DNA of 64,000 nucleotides from Paenibacillus wynnii (GTDB taxonomy: Bacteria; Bacillota; Bacilli; Paenibacillales; Paenibacillaceae), in contig NZ_JAUSTK010000001.1 in assembly GCF_030812855.1 (NCBI RefSeq), positions 434,001 through 498,000 on the forward strand, in the 5' to 3' direction. Shown piece after piece: positions 17,758 through 27,072 of the stretch. Under the pieces are notes generated by a model, which was not told the DNA's origin, did not search any database, and worked only from the letters and a program-made list of their open reading frames with translations. A program made the translations under genes and the position numbers. Numbering within the stretch: position 1 is the first letter of the stretch; each line of letters opens with the position of its first letter.

Positions 17758-19068
17758 TTACTTATTCACTTTGTTATAGGATTTCCACGCTTTATCCAAC
17801 GCTTTCAGCACATCATCCTGCGACATTTGTCCAGCATAGTAAGCCTGCAGCCCTTTTCCAACCTCATCCTTAACCGATTGCGGAATGGCAGGGTCCTGCA
17901 CGGATTTGCCTTCCTTGACGTAAACCATAGCATCATCGATCCAAGGATAGCTCTCATACGTGTGAATCGTAGCTACAGGATTGAATTTCAGAGCCTGGAA
18001 GAATGCATTAGAGGCTTGATCGTCCAGCACATAGTTCATGAAATCGAGCGCTACTTCCTTATTCTTGCTGGTTGGCGATACGGCCAAAGAGGTAGAAGCA
18101 CTTAGATTAATCAAGGTTGCACTCGGATCATCATTAATAGGTAGAGGTGCTACTCCAAAATCCAGATCCGGGTTTGATTTCAGAATCGTCTCCGCATACC
18201 ATGGACCTTGCAGCCACATTGCCCCTTTGCCTGCCGCAAAGGCTGCTGCCCCGTCATCGCCGCCTACCTCGGTTGCCTTAGTAGTGCCGTTAGCATTGAT
18301 CAGATCAAACACATCAAAGATTGCTGATTTCATATCCGTAAATGAGCCTTCATCCTTGTTCATCTTGTCCACGAAGTCAGCATCCTTGGTCTTCACCATT
18401 CCGCCAACAGCCAGCGGTAATACGAGTTGAGGAATCCATGACTCTTTATAGGAAAGCACAAAAGGAGTAATGTTGCTCGCTTTCAGCTTCTCCACAACGG
18501 CTTTCATTTCTGTAAGGGTCGTTGGTGATGTCAGACCGAGATCAGTAAATATTTTTTTGTTGTAAAGATATCCCCATGACAAGGTTTCCAGTGGAAGTGC
18601 TACAATTTTACCGTCCGTAGTGGTAACGGAAGGCCTCACACTGTCCAACAGCTTGCCGGCAAAAGGCTGACTCGATAAGTCTTCTAGATATCCGGCTTTA
18701 TAGTAGGATGGAATCTCATTAACGGCATGTATGGCAAAAATATCAGGTGCATCATTGGAAGCTAAACGCGTCTTTAGAATTTGCGAGGCGTTATCCGCTG
18801 TCGGCATTTCTAGCTGAACAGACACATCAATATTTTTATCCGCTTTTTCCTTTGCCACAAAGTCAGCAATGTATTTATCATAATGTTCTTTGAAGCGAGG
18901 CTGGGCGATGAACATTTTGAGAGTTACACTTTTAGCCTCTGCGCTAACCGTGTTGTTGCCTGCTGCAGAGTCCGTGTTACCTGTATTGCCTCCGTTATTA
19001 CCACCGCAACCTGCCAGAAGTGTAGCTGCGAGAAGGCTGCAAAGTACACCTTTTGTCGTCCTTTTCAT
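17758..19068 (-). CDS. Extracellular sugar-binding lipoprotein of ABC transporter
   Basis: 436 residues. Lipoprotein signal peptide MKRTTKGVLCSLLAATLLAGC with the lipidated Cys at ~21, then a Gly/Asn-rich tether. The body is a family 1 solute-binding protein (LKMFIAQPRFKEHYDKYI, PDIFAIHAVNEIP, LPLETLSWGYLYNKKIF, GKGAMWLQGPWYAE). It delivers oligosaccharide to the permease pair encoded just downstream. Transcription should start from the promoter at 19096-19166, under control of the upstream YesM/YesN pair and CcpA. Confidence 0.93.
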   Translation of the reverse strand: MKRTTKGVLCSLLAATLLAGCGGNNGGNTGNTDSAAGNNTVSAEAKSVTLKMFIAQPRFKEHYDKYIADFVAKEKADKNIDVSVQLEMPTADNASQILKTRLASNDAPDIFAIHAVNEIPSYYKAGYLEDLSSQPFAGKLLDSVRPSVTTTDGKIVALPLETLSWGYLYNKKIFTDLGLTSPTTLTEMKAVVEKLKASNITPFVLSYKESWIPQLVLPLAVGGMVKTKDADFVDKMNKDEGSFTDMKSAIFDVFDLINANGTTKATEVGGDDGAAAFAAGKGAMWLQGPWYAETILKSNPDLDFGVAPLPINDDPSATLINLSASTSLAVSPTSKNKEVALDFMNYVLDDQASNAFFQALKFNPVATIHTYESYPWIDDAMVYVKEGKSVQDPAIPQSVKDEVGKGLQAYYAGQMSQDDVLKALDKAWKSYNKVNK

Positions 19069-19095
19069 ATCGTAAGACCTCCCAATGTCTGTGTT

Positions 19096-19166
19096 TTGTT
19101 TACGCTTTCATTGTATCTTTTTTATGAAAGCGTTTAATTGGACGGAACTACCCTCCTGAATTGGAC
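19096..19166 (-). promoter_or_regulatory. Promoter/operator of the sugar ABC transporter operon
   Basis: Reading the minus strand: TGTCCAATT (19159-), GTTCCGTCCAATT (19136-), a -10-like GATACAAT (near 19112-19119) and directly overlapping it AATGAAAGCGTAAACA (19097-19112), a good match to the CcpA cre consensus. The two CCAATT boxes are 23 bases apart, compatible with an AraC-type (YesN) dimer. In addition ACGCTTTCAT and ATGAAAGCGT form a perfect 10-base inverted repeat with an 11-base spacer. The same boxes recur before the GH30 gene. Confidence 0.65.
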
Positions 19167-19170
19167 ATTT

Positions 19171-20232
19171 TTAAACCTGCCCCTGCTTTCTCATTTCACC
19201 GGGTGCAATCCCATAATGCTTTTTAAAAACTCTATAGAAATAGCCTATATCCTCGTATCCGATAAGCTCTGCCACCGTCTTAATTGGAATGCTCTCATCT
19301 GCCAGCCAGGCTTTCGCCTTTTCCATCCGCAGGTTCAAAATATAATCCGTAACGTTGAGGCCATACTCCAGCTTAAAAACCTTACTCAAATATTCCTTGC
19401 TCACAAAAAAAGCTCTAGCCATAGCATCCAAAGTTACGGCCTCCGCAAAATGATGATCAATATACTGCCTAACCTCTTCAAGATTCAGCTTATTTTTAAA
19501 CTTACGCTGCCCTATAAGATGCTCGAGGTTCTCAGCATAATGTTGAAGCAGGAAAGATGCTGTATTCTCACAAGAAGACAAAACCTCAGGGTTTATCTCG
19601 ACCTGCAAGGTGTCGGTTTCTATTGCATTCGCCTTCATTAACTCCTTAAGGAGCAGCAGCATTTCTTGGGCTACCTGCCACAGCAAGCCCGGCTTCACTA
19701 TGCCTCTTTTTTCCAATTCAATTCCCATTCCCTGCAGTACAGTAGTAACACCCTCTACATTTAATTCATTAAAGTGAATTCGCAGCAGCTGCTTGTAGGA
19801 GGACAAGGAAATGGATACATCCAAATCAAGCGCCAGTGAACCCTGATCTCTAGAGGAAATCTCAAGTTCTTGCTTACATCTAAGCAGTACGGCGTTCAGT
19901 TCCTTCGGATCAATAGGCTTCAACAAATAATCTATAGCCCTAAATCTCATCGCATTCTGAGCATATTTAAAGTCGTCGTAACCGCTCACCACAACAATCT
20001 TAACTTTAGGAAAATGGTCATACAGACTATTCATCAGCCTCACCCCGTCCACACCGGGCATACGCATGTCTGTAATGACTATTTGCGGGGATAATTGTTC
20101 CATAAGACGAAGCGCTTCTATTCCATCCTCCGCTTCTCCAGCAATCTCCATGCCTAGTTCATCCCAGGAACCGAACGTTCTCACAATGTCACGATTCCAG
20201 CTTTCATCATCCACTAATAGCACTTTAATCAT
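19171..20232 (-). CDS. Response regulator, YesN type (REC + AraC HTH)
   Basis: 353 residues. Receiver domain at 1-125: KVLLVDDESWNRD (acidic pocket), phospho-acceptor Asp in IVITDMRMPGVDG (~54), VVSGYDDFKYA and Lys in DYLLKPID. A C-terminal AraC-type double helix-turn-helix covers ~250-350 (YIDHHFAEAVTLDAMARAF, VAELIGYEDIGYFYRVFKKH, GIAPGEMRK). It pairs with the YesM-like kinase gene, whose 3' end it overlaps by 8 bases. Likely target: the ABC operon immediately downstream (promoter 19096-19166) and the GH30 promoter. Confidence 0.93.
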   Translation of the reverse strand: MIKVLLVDDESWNRDIVRTFGSWDELGMEIAGEAEDGIEALRLMEQLSPQIVITDMRMPGVDGVRLMNSLYDHFPKVKIVVVSGYDDFKYAQNAMRFRAIDYLLKPIDPKELNAVLLRCKQELEISSRDQGSLALDLDVSISLSSYKQLLRIHFNELNVEGVTTVLQGMGIELEKRGIVKPGLLWQVAQEMLLLLKELMKANAIETDTLQVEINPEVLSSCENTASFLLQHYAENLEHLIGQRKFKNKLNLEEVRQYIDHHFAEAVTLDAMARAFFVSKEYLSKVFKLEYGLNVTDYILNLRMEKAKAWLADESIPIKTVAELIGYEDIGYFYRVFKKHYGIAPGEMRKQGQV

Positions 20233-22006
20233 TGGATTGACTCTCCCCTTTCAGCGGAATGGTTGCTATAACGGTTGTTCCCAGTCCTGGTTGGCTTTGT
20301 ATACTAATTCCGTAAGTATTGCCAAAATGCATGTGAATCCGTGAGGCCACATTATGCAGCCCAATCCGATCTCCGATCACCGTTAATCCTCCTGATTTGA
20401 GACCCAACTGCCCGTGAATTTCATCCAATTTACTCTCTTCTATCCCGATTCCATTGTCACGAATGCGGATGATCACATCGTTATCCTCGCGTGTAACAGT
20501 AACCTCAAGTAACCATGGCCCTGATTTCAGCTCCAAACCGTGAAAAAAAGCATTTTCTACAATGGGCTGAAGAGTAAGCTTCGGAATCAAGCTTGCAAGT
20601 GCTTCCTCATCTATCTGAGTTGTATAGGTAAGACGAGAGGCGAAGCGCTGCTTCTGAATTTGCATGTAATTATTAAGATGAACCAGCTCCGCCTTCAGCG
20701 GTGCCAAATCATCCGGCTCCCGAATAATGTAGCGGAACATCTCGCTAAGTGATCTTATAACCTCATAGCTTTCCGACGGATTGCTCTTGAACAGCATACT
20801 TCCGATCATTTGCAGCGTATTTTGCAGAAAGTGGGGGTTAATCTGCGCCTGCAGCGCTTTAAGTTCGGCACTCTTTTTCTCCAGGCTAATTATATATTCA
20901 GTCTTAATATGTTCTCTTATACGATGGGACATCTGATAGAGCTTTGTCTCCAGAAAACCGATCTCATCCACACGGGTACTGAGCTGGACTTCCCTATCCT
21001 TCATGAGTCCAAACCCTTGAATGGAACGAGCCAGTCTAACAATAGGTGTTGCCAACCTTAAGGCCATAATTACAGCCATAAGAATGGCTACAAGGACTGA
21101 AATAGCTCCCACGATCAAGCCAAACTTCATGGTAGACAGCGCACTTTGATTAATAAAGCTATTAGGAATCACTGTGATCAGCTTCAAGCCTACCGGATCG
21201 ATGGTGTTATAGAACACATACTCGCGTTCCCCTCGGAAATATCCCTGTTCTTCGCCGGTGCCAGCAACCCGGGCAAGTGTCTCTTTCGAGGGAGGTTCTC
21301 CCCATGGCTGATAGAGTATTTCTCCATTCGGTCCGGCTATAAATACCGTATGCTCGTTCCCGCGTCCCAGCAGGTTTAGCGTCTGATCTAATACACCCCA
21401 GCGAATCTCCAAAGAGATGCCGCCCAGCTTCTCCTGATTCTCAAAACGGTTGATGCTGCGGATGAGCTGGAACTTGCTGTCATCGCTACCGTCTGAACGA
21501 ATCATAAAATCCTTATTTTGATCAAATAGCATCTTGTAAAGGGCAGGAATTTCGGCGGGTGATTCAATATCACTCTGAGAAGCATTAATCGTAAACAGCT
21601 TGTTCGATTCCTTTAAATAGAGCTCAACACCGATCACATGATTACCCGCCGAATAAAAGAGGTTCATCAGGGTATCGATAATGTTTTTCTGCGCGGCAAA
21701 CTGATTGGACAGGCTCGCTTCATCGGCATAGGCGAGATAGTCGCTTAAATGGGGACTTATCAGAACGGTGTATATCAGATTATTAAGTTGGGAGAACTGT
21801 TCACCCAAATAAATGCCTGTCCATTTCATATTAGAGAGATTGGTGCTTATGACTTCTGCTTCCATAGATCTGCGGTTATTCTCGGCGGCCAGAGCCGTAA
21901 TTGCAACAATCGGAACAACAGCCAAAAGGATCATGGATAAAATGAGTTTATTACGCATACTGCGGCGGAAGGGTTCTGTGAGCTTTACCATCCAATTCGC
22001 TATCAT
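20225..22006 (-). CDS. Sensor histidine kinase, YesM type
   Basis: 593 residues. Membrane segment at ~20-42, a large extracellular sensor domain (~45-290), a second membrane segment (~295-320) followed by HAMP, then the His_kinase domain with INPHFLQNTLQMIGSMLF (phospho-acceptor His) and a HATPase region with IRDNGIGI and GLHNVASRIHMHFG. YesM kinases sense extracellular carbohydrate directly or through a binding protein and phosphorylate YesN regulators. First gene of the yesM-yesN pair, preceded by GGGGG 11 bases before the ATG. Confidence 0.93.
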   Translation of the reverse strand: MIANWMVKLTEPFRRSMRNKLILSMILLAVVPIVAITALAAENNRRSMEAEVISTNLSNMKWTGIYLGEQFSQLNNLIYTVLISPHLSDYLAYADEASLSNQFAAQKNIIDTLMNLFYSAGNHVIGVELYLKESNKLFTINASQSDIESPAEIPALYKMLFDQNKDFMIRSDGSDDSKFQLIRSINRFENQEKLGGISLEIRWGVLDQTLNLLGRGNEHTVFIAGPNGEILYQPWGEPPSKETLARVAGTGEEQGYFRGEREYVFYNTIDPVGLKLITVIPNSFINQSALSTMKFGLIVGAISVLVAILMAVIMALRLATPIVRLARSIQGFGLMKDREVQLSTRVDEIGFLETKLYQMSHRIREHIKTEYIISLEKKSAELKALQAQINPHFLQNTLQMIGSMLFKSNPSESYEVIRSLSEMFRYIIREPDDLAPLKAELVHLNNYMQIQKQRFASRLTYTTQIDEEALASLIPKLTLQPIVENAFFHGLELKSGPWLLEVTVTREDNDVIIRIRDNGIGIEESKLDEIHGQLGLKSGGLTVIGDRIGLHNVASRIHMHFGNTYGISIQSQPGLGTTVIATIPLKGESQSND

Positions 22007-22072
22007 AGCTGTTTCAACCCCCTGCTTCGACTTGCTGTAGTGTATCCAAAGTTTAACTGTATTAAGAGTAGC

Positions 22073-22109
22073 AAAAAACTAACGTCTCTGAAATCAGACG
22101 TTAGTTTTT
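22073..22109. terminator. Terminator between GH30 and yesM
   Basis: Perfect stem AAAAACTAACGTCT / AGACGTTAGTTTTT with a 9-base loop and T runs on both strands. It ends the GH30 transcript (minus strand) before yesM. Confidence 0.9.
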
Positions 22110-22125
22110 AAATTATGCCATAGGT

Positions 22126-23592
22126 TTATGAATGCAAAACCATCGTATGAAAGGAGTTCGGCTCCAGCTCAAAGGAGTACAGGAATGATCCACTATTCAA
22201 ATTCAGCACCCGCTGCTCATTGAATGGATTAGCGATTACTAATGTAACGGTACCATCGGTTGCTTTAAAAGCAACGGCGTTGCCGCTCCACTGCCCTTTA
22301 AGTCCAACCCTGACCGATCCTGGGGCTGCAAAGCGGGAGAAGTGCTTCATTACATAATACTCTGGATTGGTGACGACTTTTTGTTGCTCAGGATATACCG
22401 TCAGCATGGAGTTTTGCTCCCAGCCCCAAGTACTGCGTCCCTTCGGCTCCAGAAGCATATTCCAGTAAATATAAGCATTTACACCGTTCATGAAATAATG
22501 CTGGTACAGGTTAAATACATATTTGGCATAGAACCACGTATTCTCGCCATCGCCGCATTCATTCTCCGTCTGCATATAGCGCAGCTCCGGATAACTCTGC
22601 ACGGTACGCTGAATGGCATGCTTGCCAGCCCATTGATAGCCTACACCTTTCACGTATTTGTACGCTTCGGGATCACTCAGCACTACGGATGCGTAAGCAT
22701 CAAAGTCTGTAGCTTTCTTCTTCAGCCATTCATCCCATGCCTCCGGTGCGTTGATCGTTCCCAGCCAGATTTCCGTATCCAACCCGTGGCGATCGAACGC
22801 CGGACCTAAGTAGTCTCGAATGAAAATCCGTAACTGTTCTCCTGTCCAAACACAGGAAGGGAACTTCTGATCCGCAACCACTTCGTTCTGCACATGTACC
22901 TGATGAATCGTAATTCCCTCTGCACGGTACGCTTCTACGAACTTAACAAAATACAACGCGTAAGCTTCCAGAATCTCCGGCTCCCAGCGAAGAGTGCCGT
23001 AATTATACGACTTCGGAAACTTCATCCAGGTAGGAGGGCTCCAAGGGGAAGCGAATAGCTTCAGCTCCGGGTTCAACGCCAGTGCTTCTTTTATATATGG
23101 AATCAGCATTTGCCGATCACGTTCAATCGAGAAGTGCTCCATGGCGTAATCACCGTCATTCTCGTTCAGACTGTACCATTCCAAGGCATAATCACTGGCT
23201 CCTATCGGAAGCCGGCAAATACTGAAGCGCTGCTCCCCTTCGGGGTGGAAGAGCGAGTGCATCACCTCAGCTCGTTCTTCCTCCGGCAATTGGCAAAGCG
23301 CCACAAACCCAAGCTCGTTGAAGCAGCCCCCGAAACCTTCCAAAGTCTGAAAAGCTTCGGTTGTGATGGTTATGTTGGGGACTGGAGGTGCTTCTGCTGG
23401 TGCTTCTGCTGGTGCTATTGCTTCTGCTAGTGCTAGTGCTTCTGCTGGTGCTTCTGCTGGTGCTATTGCTTCTGCTAGTGCTAGTGCTTCTGCTGGTGCT
23501 ATTCCCCTGCCCGCCACCTTGTACTGGTTCTTTTTCTCTGCCCATGGCAAAAGCTCTGTGCTGGTAAACCATTGTAAATCCTTCTTATACAT
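22126..23592 (-). CDS. GH30 family glycosidase with N-terminal Ala/Glu/Pro repeat insertion
   Basis: 488 residues; GH30 (glucosylceramidase / beta-1,6-glucanase branch). TIM-barrel motifs: FQTLEGFGGCFNELG (~80), LFASPWSPPTWMKFP, acid/base Glu in HVQNEVVADQKFPSC (~230), nucleophile Glu in MQTENECGDGENTW (~325), and a C-terminal beta-sandwich. No signal peptide, so it should be cytoplasmic. Residues ~31-70 are a low-complexity 16-residue repeat (APAEALALAEAIAPAE, two and a half copies) placed between the N-terminal strand and the barrel; this looks like a recent minisatellite expansion. The promoter at 23722-23769 shares boxes with that of the sugar ABC operon, linking the enzyme to that regulon. 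Confidence 0.9.
   Translation of the reverse strand: MYKKDLQWFTSTELLPWAEKKNQYKVAGRGIAPAEALALAEAIAPAEAPAEALALAEAIAPAEAPAEAPPVPNITITTEAFQTLEGFGGCFNELGFVALCQLPEEERAEVMHSLFHPEGEQRFSICRLPIGASDYALEWYSLNENDGDYAMEHFSIERDRQMLIPYIKEALALNPELKLFASPWSPPTWMKFPKSYNYGTLRWEPEILEAYALYFVKFVEAYRAEGITIHQVHVQNEVVADQKFPSCVWTGEQLRIFIRDYLGPAFDRHGLDTEIWLGTINAPEAWDEWLKKKATDFDAYASVVLSDPEAYKYVKGVGYQWAGKHAIQRTVQSYPELRYMQTENECGDGENTWFYAKYVFNLYQHYFMNGVNAYIYWNMLLEPKGRSTWGWEQNSMLTVYPEQQKVVTNPEYYVMKHFSRFAAPGSVRVGLKGQWSGNAVAFKATDGTVTLVIANPFNEQRVLNLNSGSFLYSFELEPNSFHTMVLHS
23383..23502. repeat. 48-bp minisatellite inside the GH30 gene
   Basis: About 2.5 copies of a 48-base unit built from GCTTCTGCTGGTGCTA-type 12-base subunits, in frame with GH30 codons 31-70. 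The multiple-of-three unit keeps the gene open. Confidence 0.85.
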
Positions 23593-23721
23593 AATTGTGA
23601 CCTCCGTATAGTAGACAATTAGTAAAATAAATCTAATCGTATGACTTTCTGATATACATATAGATGAACTAGTGTATGAAATCTGCCACTTATATCAAAA
23701 CAACACCTCACACCAGGCTTG

Positions 23722-23769
23722 TGTTTGCGCTTTCATTATATCTCAGTGACCGAACTGTTCCATTGGACA
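23722..23769 (-). promoter_or_regulatory. Promoter/operator of the GH30 gene
   Basis: On the minus strand: TTTTGTCCAAT (TGTCCAAT at 23762-23769), GTTCGGTC (~23750-23757), -10-like GATATAAT (23735-23742) and an overlapping cre AATGAAAGCGCAAACA (23722-23737). The box order matches the ABC-operon promoter at 19096-19166, with shorter spacing. The leader from here to the GH30 start is ~130 bases. Confidence 0.65.
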
Positions 23770-23814
23770 AAATTGTGATTAACAGTTGCACTTTTTTAAC
23801 CTATACTGCTCAGA

Positions 23815-24290
23815 CAGCAGCAACTTAGCTCACTCGAACAGTAACTTCGCTCTCGAATAGTAACTTATCTACTAGAACAGCAACTTAACCACTCAAAAAG
23901 CAACCTAAGCACTCAAAACAGTAACTTCGCTACTAAATAGCAACTTCGCCCCTCGAACAGAGGTAACTTAGCTACTCAACAGCAACTTCGCACCTCGAAC
24001 ACAGTAACTTAGCTACTCAACAGCAACTTCGCACCTCGAACAACAATAACTTAGCTACTCAACAGCAACTTCGCCCCTCGAACATAGTAACTTAGCTACT
24101 CAACAGCAACTTAGCCCCTCGAACACAGTAACTTAGCTACTCAATAGCAACTTCGCCCCTCGAACAGAGGTAACTTAGCTACTCAATAGCAACTTCGCAC
24201 CTCGAACAACAGTAACTTAGCTACTCAACAGCAACTTCGCCCCTCGAACACAGTAACTTAGCTCCTCAGACAACAACTTAGCGCCTTAGG
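23815..24290. repeat. Tandem array of ~20-21 bp units (about 23 copies)
   Basis: Monomers of the form CAGCAACTTCGCCCCTCGAA alternate with CAGTAACTTAGCTACTCAA. In the centre (about 23930-24270) the two types alternate strictly, giving a ~42-base higher-order dimer; the flanks are more diverged. No long open frame or ribosome site; noncoding tandem repeat between GH30 and GH3. Confidence 0.85.
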
Positions 24291-24299
24291 CAGACTATC

Positions 24300-24560
24300 T
24301 CTGCATGTTTAATTGCACTTTCTACATCTATTCAGCACATTTCAGCTGCCAAAATGGTTTTAATTGCACTTTATACAACTAAAATCTAGGAAAAATGGGA
24401 ATATAGACAAATACAGGCTAAATAACTGCACAAACTACAACTAAATTATTTTTTAAACCTTTTAGATGATTTTAAGTGCATAAAATACAACTAAAACCTC
24501 CCACAGCACACTAAACTACAAATTCAAATCCAACCTTAAACTAAATCTTAATTATAAAAA
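24300..24560. repeat. Dispersed TGCACTTTNTACAACT-type elements
   Basis: Four degenerate copies in a row: TTAATTGCACTTTCTACATC (24308-), TTAATTGCACTTTATACAAC (24360-), CTGCACAAACTACAACTAA (24426-) and AAGTGCATAAAATACAACTA (24475-). Same family as 9.0 kb, 13.2 kb and 39.2 kb. No gene seen here. Confidence 0.6.
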
Positions 24561-24564
24561 GAAA

Positions 24565-24588
24565 GCAGCCCCAAAAGTGGACGGCTGC
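24565..24588 (-). terminator. Terminator downstream of the first GH3 gene
   Basis: Minus-strand stem GCAGCC / GGCTGC with a 12-base loop, followed by TTTCTTTTT, about 100 bases past the GH3 stop. Confidence 0.65.
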
Positions 24589-24686
24589 ACAAGGATTACA
24601 CAACAATAACTACAACTACAACCACTAAAACTACAACTACAAAAGACCAGCTGTGGGCTTCTAAAGACCAGCTGCCCGGTTGTTAA

Positions 24687-26957
24687 CTACTTCCCCGCAA
24701 TGAGCGCATTCAACTCCAGTAAATCGGCGGCCAAGTCCACTTCGGTATATTTTCCCTGACCAAAACCGATCAATGCCCGTAACGGCATATATTTCATCAT
24801 TGCAATGAACATTTCGGGATTATCCCCCATAGCCTCTTCAAACCCGAATATATTGATGTACTTCTTAGCTTTCTCCTTAGTAAGCGGATTCTCCAGTAGA
24901 TCACCCACCGTTGTATTGCGATGGACATTGGCCTCAATCAGCGTAGTCGATTCAACCTCAATAGAGGCAACTAAGCGGATATCCCGTGAAGAGGAGCCGA
25001 TATCAATCATGAAGCTTCCACTCTCTACATGCCAATCCCCAATATTAACATTGTAATAGGCGAAGGAACGCTTATTCAGCTCGAAAGTAACTTCTTTTTG
25101 TTCACCGGGCTGAAGCTCCACTTTCTGGAACCCCTTCAACTCCATCAGCGGACGAATCATTCGGCTCTCTACATCACTGACATAGAGCTGGACAATTTCC
25201 TTGCCGGGGCAATTTCCGATATTTTGAATAGTTACACTAACCTGCACGTTCTCTGTATCCTTGATGCTGCTTTTAGAAATCCTCAAATCACTATACTGGA
25301 ATTCAGTGTAGCTGAGTCCAAAGCCGAACGGGAACAATGGCTCGATTTCTTTTTTATCATAATAGCGGTATCCAACGAACAATCCCTCTTTATACTCCAC
25401 CTTATCGCCTTCACCGGGAAAATTGAGAAAGGATGGGTTGTCACTAAGCTTCATCGGGAACGTCTCTGCCAATTTACCGCTCGGACTAACCTCACCGAAC
25501 AGCAGATCCGCAATTGCTCCGCCAAAGGCCTGACCACCCAGATAGGCTTCAAGAATCCCTTTTGTATGATGGAGCCAAGGCATTTCTACCGGAGAGCCGT
25601 TGCTAAGCACCACAACAATATTACTTTGAACTTCAGCTACCGCCTCGATTAACGCGATATGGCTTTCAGGTAAGGATAGATGGATACGGTCATATCCCTC
25701 TGACTCATAGCTATCTGGCAGTCCGAGGAACAGTACGGCTATGTCTGCTTTTGCCGCCGTTTCGCGCGCCTCATTCAGCAAATCCGCATTAATATTATTG
25801 CTGTCGAGCTCATATCCTTGGGCATAAATAAGTTCTACATCCGCACCGGCAATAGCCTTCATCTCTGTAAAAGCATCATCCAACTTCGTCGGATTTACGT
25901 GTGAACTGCCCCCGCCCTGATAACGCGGCTTTTTGGCGAATTCACCAATAATTGCTATTGTTCCTTCCTTGGACAACGGCAGAATGCCTTCTTCATTTCT
26001 CAACAGCACCATGCTCTCCCGAGCTACTTCACGCGCCAGTTGATGGTGATCATCAGCATTAAACACAGCATTTTCTTTTTGGTTCTCCACAGTCTTCAGA
26101 ATAAAAGTGAGCAGCCGCTCCACCGCAAGATTTAGTGTGTCCTCGGACAGTTCGCCACTCTTTACCGCAGCAACAATCTTCGCATCTCCGATCCCTGCAG
26201 ACGATGGCATTTCAAGCTCCAACCCAGCCTGCAATGCTTTTACCCGCTCGTTAACCGCACCCCAATCGGAGACCACAAAACCTTCAAAGCCCCACTCTTC
26301 TCTAAGAATCCGTGTCAGCAGATATTCACTTTCGGAAGCATATTCGCCGTTTACCCGGTTATAGGAGCACATTACACTCCAAGGCTGGCTGTTCTTAACC
26401 GCCCCTTCAAAGCTCGCCAAATAAATCTCGCGCAGTGTACGCTCATCAATAACAGCATCTGTAGACATTCTCCGATGTTCCTGATTATTCGCGGCAAAAT
26501 GCTTCAAGGATGTACCTACGCCTTGACTTTGCACACCTTTGATATGATTAGTACCCATTTCTGAAGAAAGGTAGGGATCCTCAGAAAAATATTCGAAATT
26601 CCGCCCATTCAGCGGAGAGCGTTTAATATTGGTTCCCGGACCCAGCAGGACAGCAACATTCTCTGCCTGACATTCTGCACCTAGCGCTTTGCCCACTCGT
26701 CCGATTAAATCCCGATTCCAAGAGGAAGCCATACCTGCGGCAGAAGGAAAACAGGTTGCCGGCACACTGTTATGAAGTCCAAGGTGATCGGCACTTTCTT
26801 TTTGCTTGCGCAGGCCATGGGGCCCGTCCGTTACCATTAAAGCGGGGATTCCCAGCCGTTCAATGCCTTTTGTATGCCAGAAGTCCATCCCTGAGCAGAG
26901 CCCTGCTTTCTCTTCGAGTGTCATTTGGGATATGAGGTCTTGAACTTTATTTTTCAT
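24687..26957 (-). CDS. GH3 beta-glucosidase (three-domain, fibronectin-III C-terminus)
   Basis: 756 residues. Domain order: (beta/alpha)8 barrel ~1-290 with [20 protein letters not shown] and [14 protein letters not shown]; nucleophile Asp in [13 protein letters not shown] (~225); alpha/beta sandwich ~310-520 with the general acid region [13 protein letters not shown]; fibronectin-III-like domain ~560-660. No signal peptide, so it acts on imported beta-glucosides. Upstream, TGAATGCGTTTACT (26971-26984) is a weak cre-like site. Divergent from the AraC-type regulator at 27073, which is the obvious candidate controller. Confidence 0.92.
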   Translation of the reverse strand: MKNKVQDLISQMTLEEKAGLCSGMDFWHTKGIERLGIPALMVTDGPHGLRKQKESADHLGLHNSVPATCFPSAAGMASSWNRDLIGRVGKALGAECQAENVAVLLGPGTNIKRSPLNGRNFEYFSEDPYLSSEMGTNHIKGVQSQGVGTSLKHFAANNQEHRRMSTDAVIDERTLREIYLASFEGAVKNSQPWSVMCSYNRVNGEYASESEYLLTRILREEWGFEGFVVSDWGAVNERVKALQAGLELEMPSSAGIGDAKIVAAVKSGELSEDTLNLAVERLLTFILKTVENQKENAVFNADDHHQLAREVARESMVLLRNEEGILPLSKEGTIAIIGEFAKKPRYQGGGSSHVNPTKLDDAFTEMKAIAGADVELIYAQGYELDSNNINADLLNEARETAAKADIAVLFLGLPDSYESEGYDRIHLSLPESHIALIEAVAEVQSNIVVVLSNGSPVEMPWLHHTKGILEAYLGGQAFGGAIADLLFGEVSPSGKLAETFPMKLSDNPSFLNFPGEGDKVEYKEGLFVGYRYYDKKEIEPLFPFGFGLSYTEFQYSDLRISKSSIKDTENVQVSVTIQNIGNCPGKEIVQLYVSDVESRMIRPLMELKGFQKVELQPGEQKEVTFELNKRSFAYYNVNIGDWHVESGSFMIDIGSSSRDIRLVASIEVESTTLIEANVHRNTTVGDLLENPLTKEKAKKYINIFGFEEAMGDNPEMFIAMMKYMPLRALIGFGQGKYTEVDLAADLLELNALIAGK

Positions 26958-27072
26958 AATTAGCCTCCTATGAATGCGTTTACTATTATCATCTTAATAT
27001 ACTTCTTTCGTATTTTATGGCATTATGATTGTATTCTTGGTATTTTCATTGGATGAAAGGAGTAGTTGTGGC

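Noticed and set aside
23815-24290. Possible CRISPR array
   Set aside because: Units are contiguous 20-21 bp repeats without unique spacers, and no cas gene is present.
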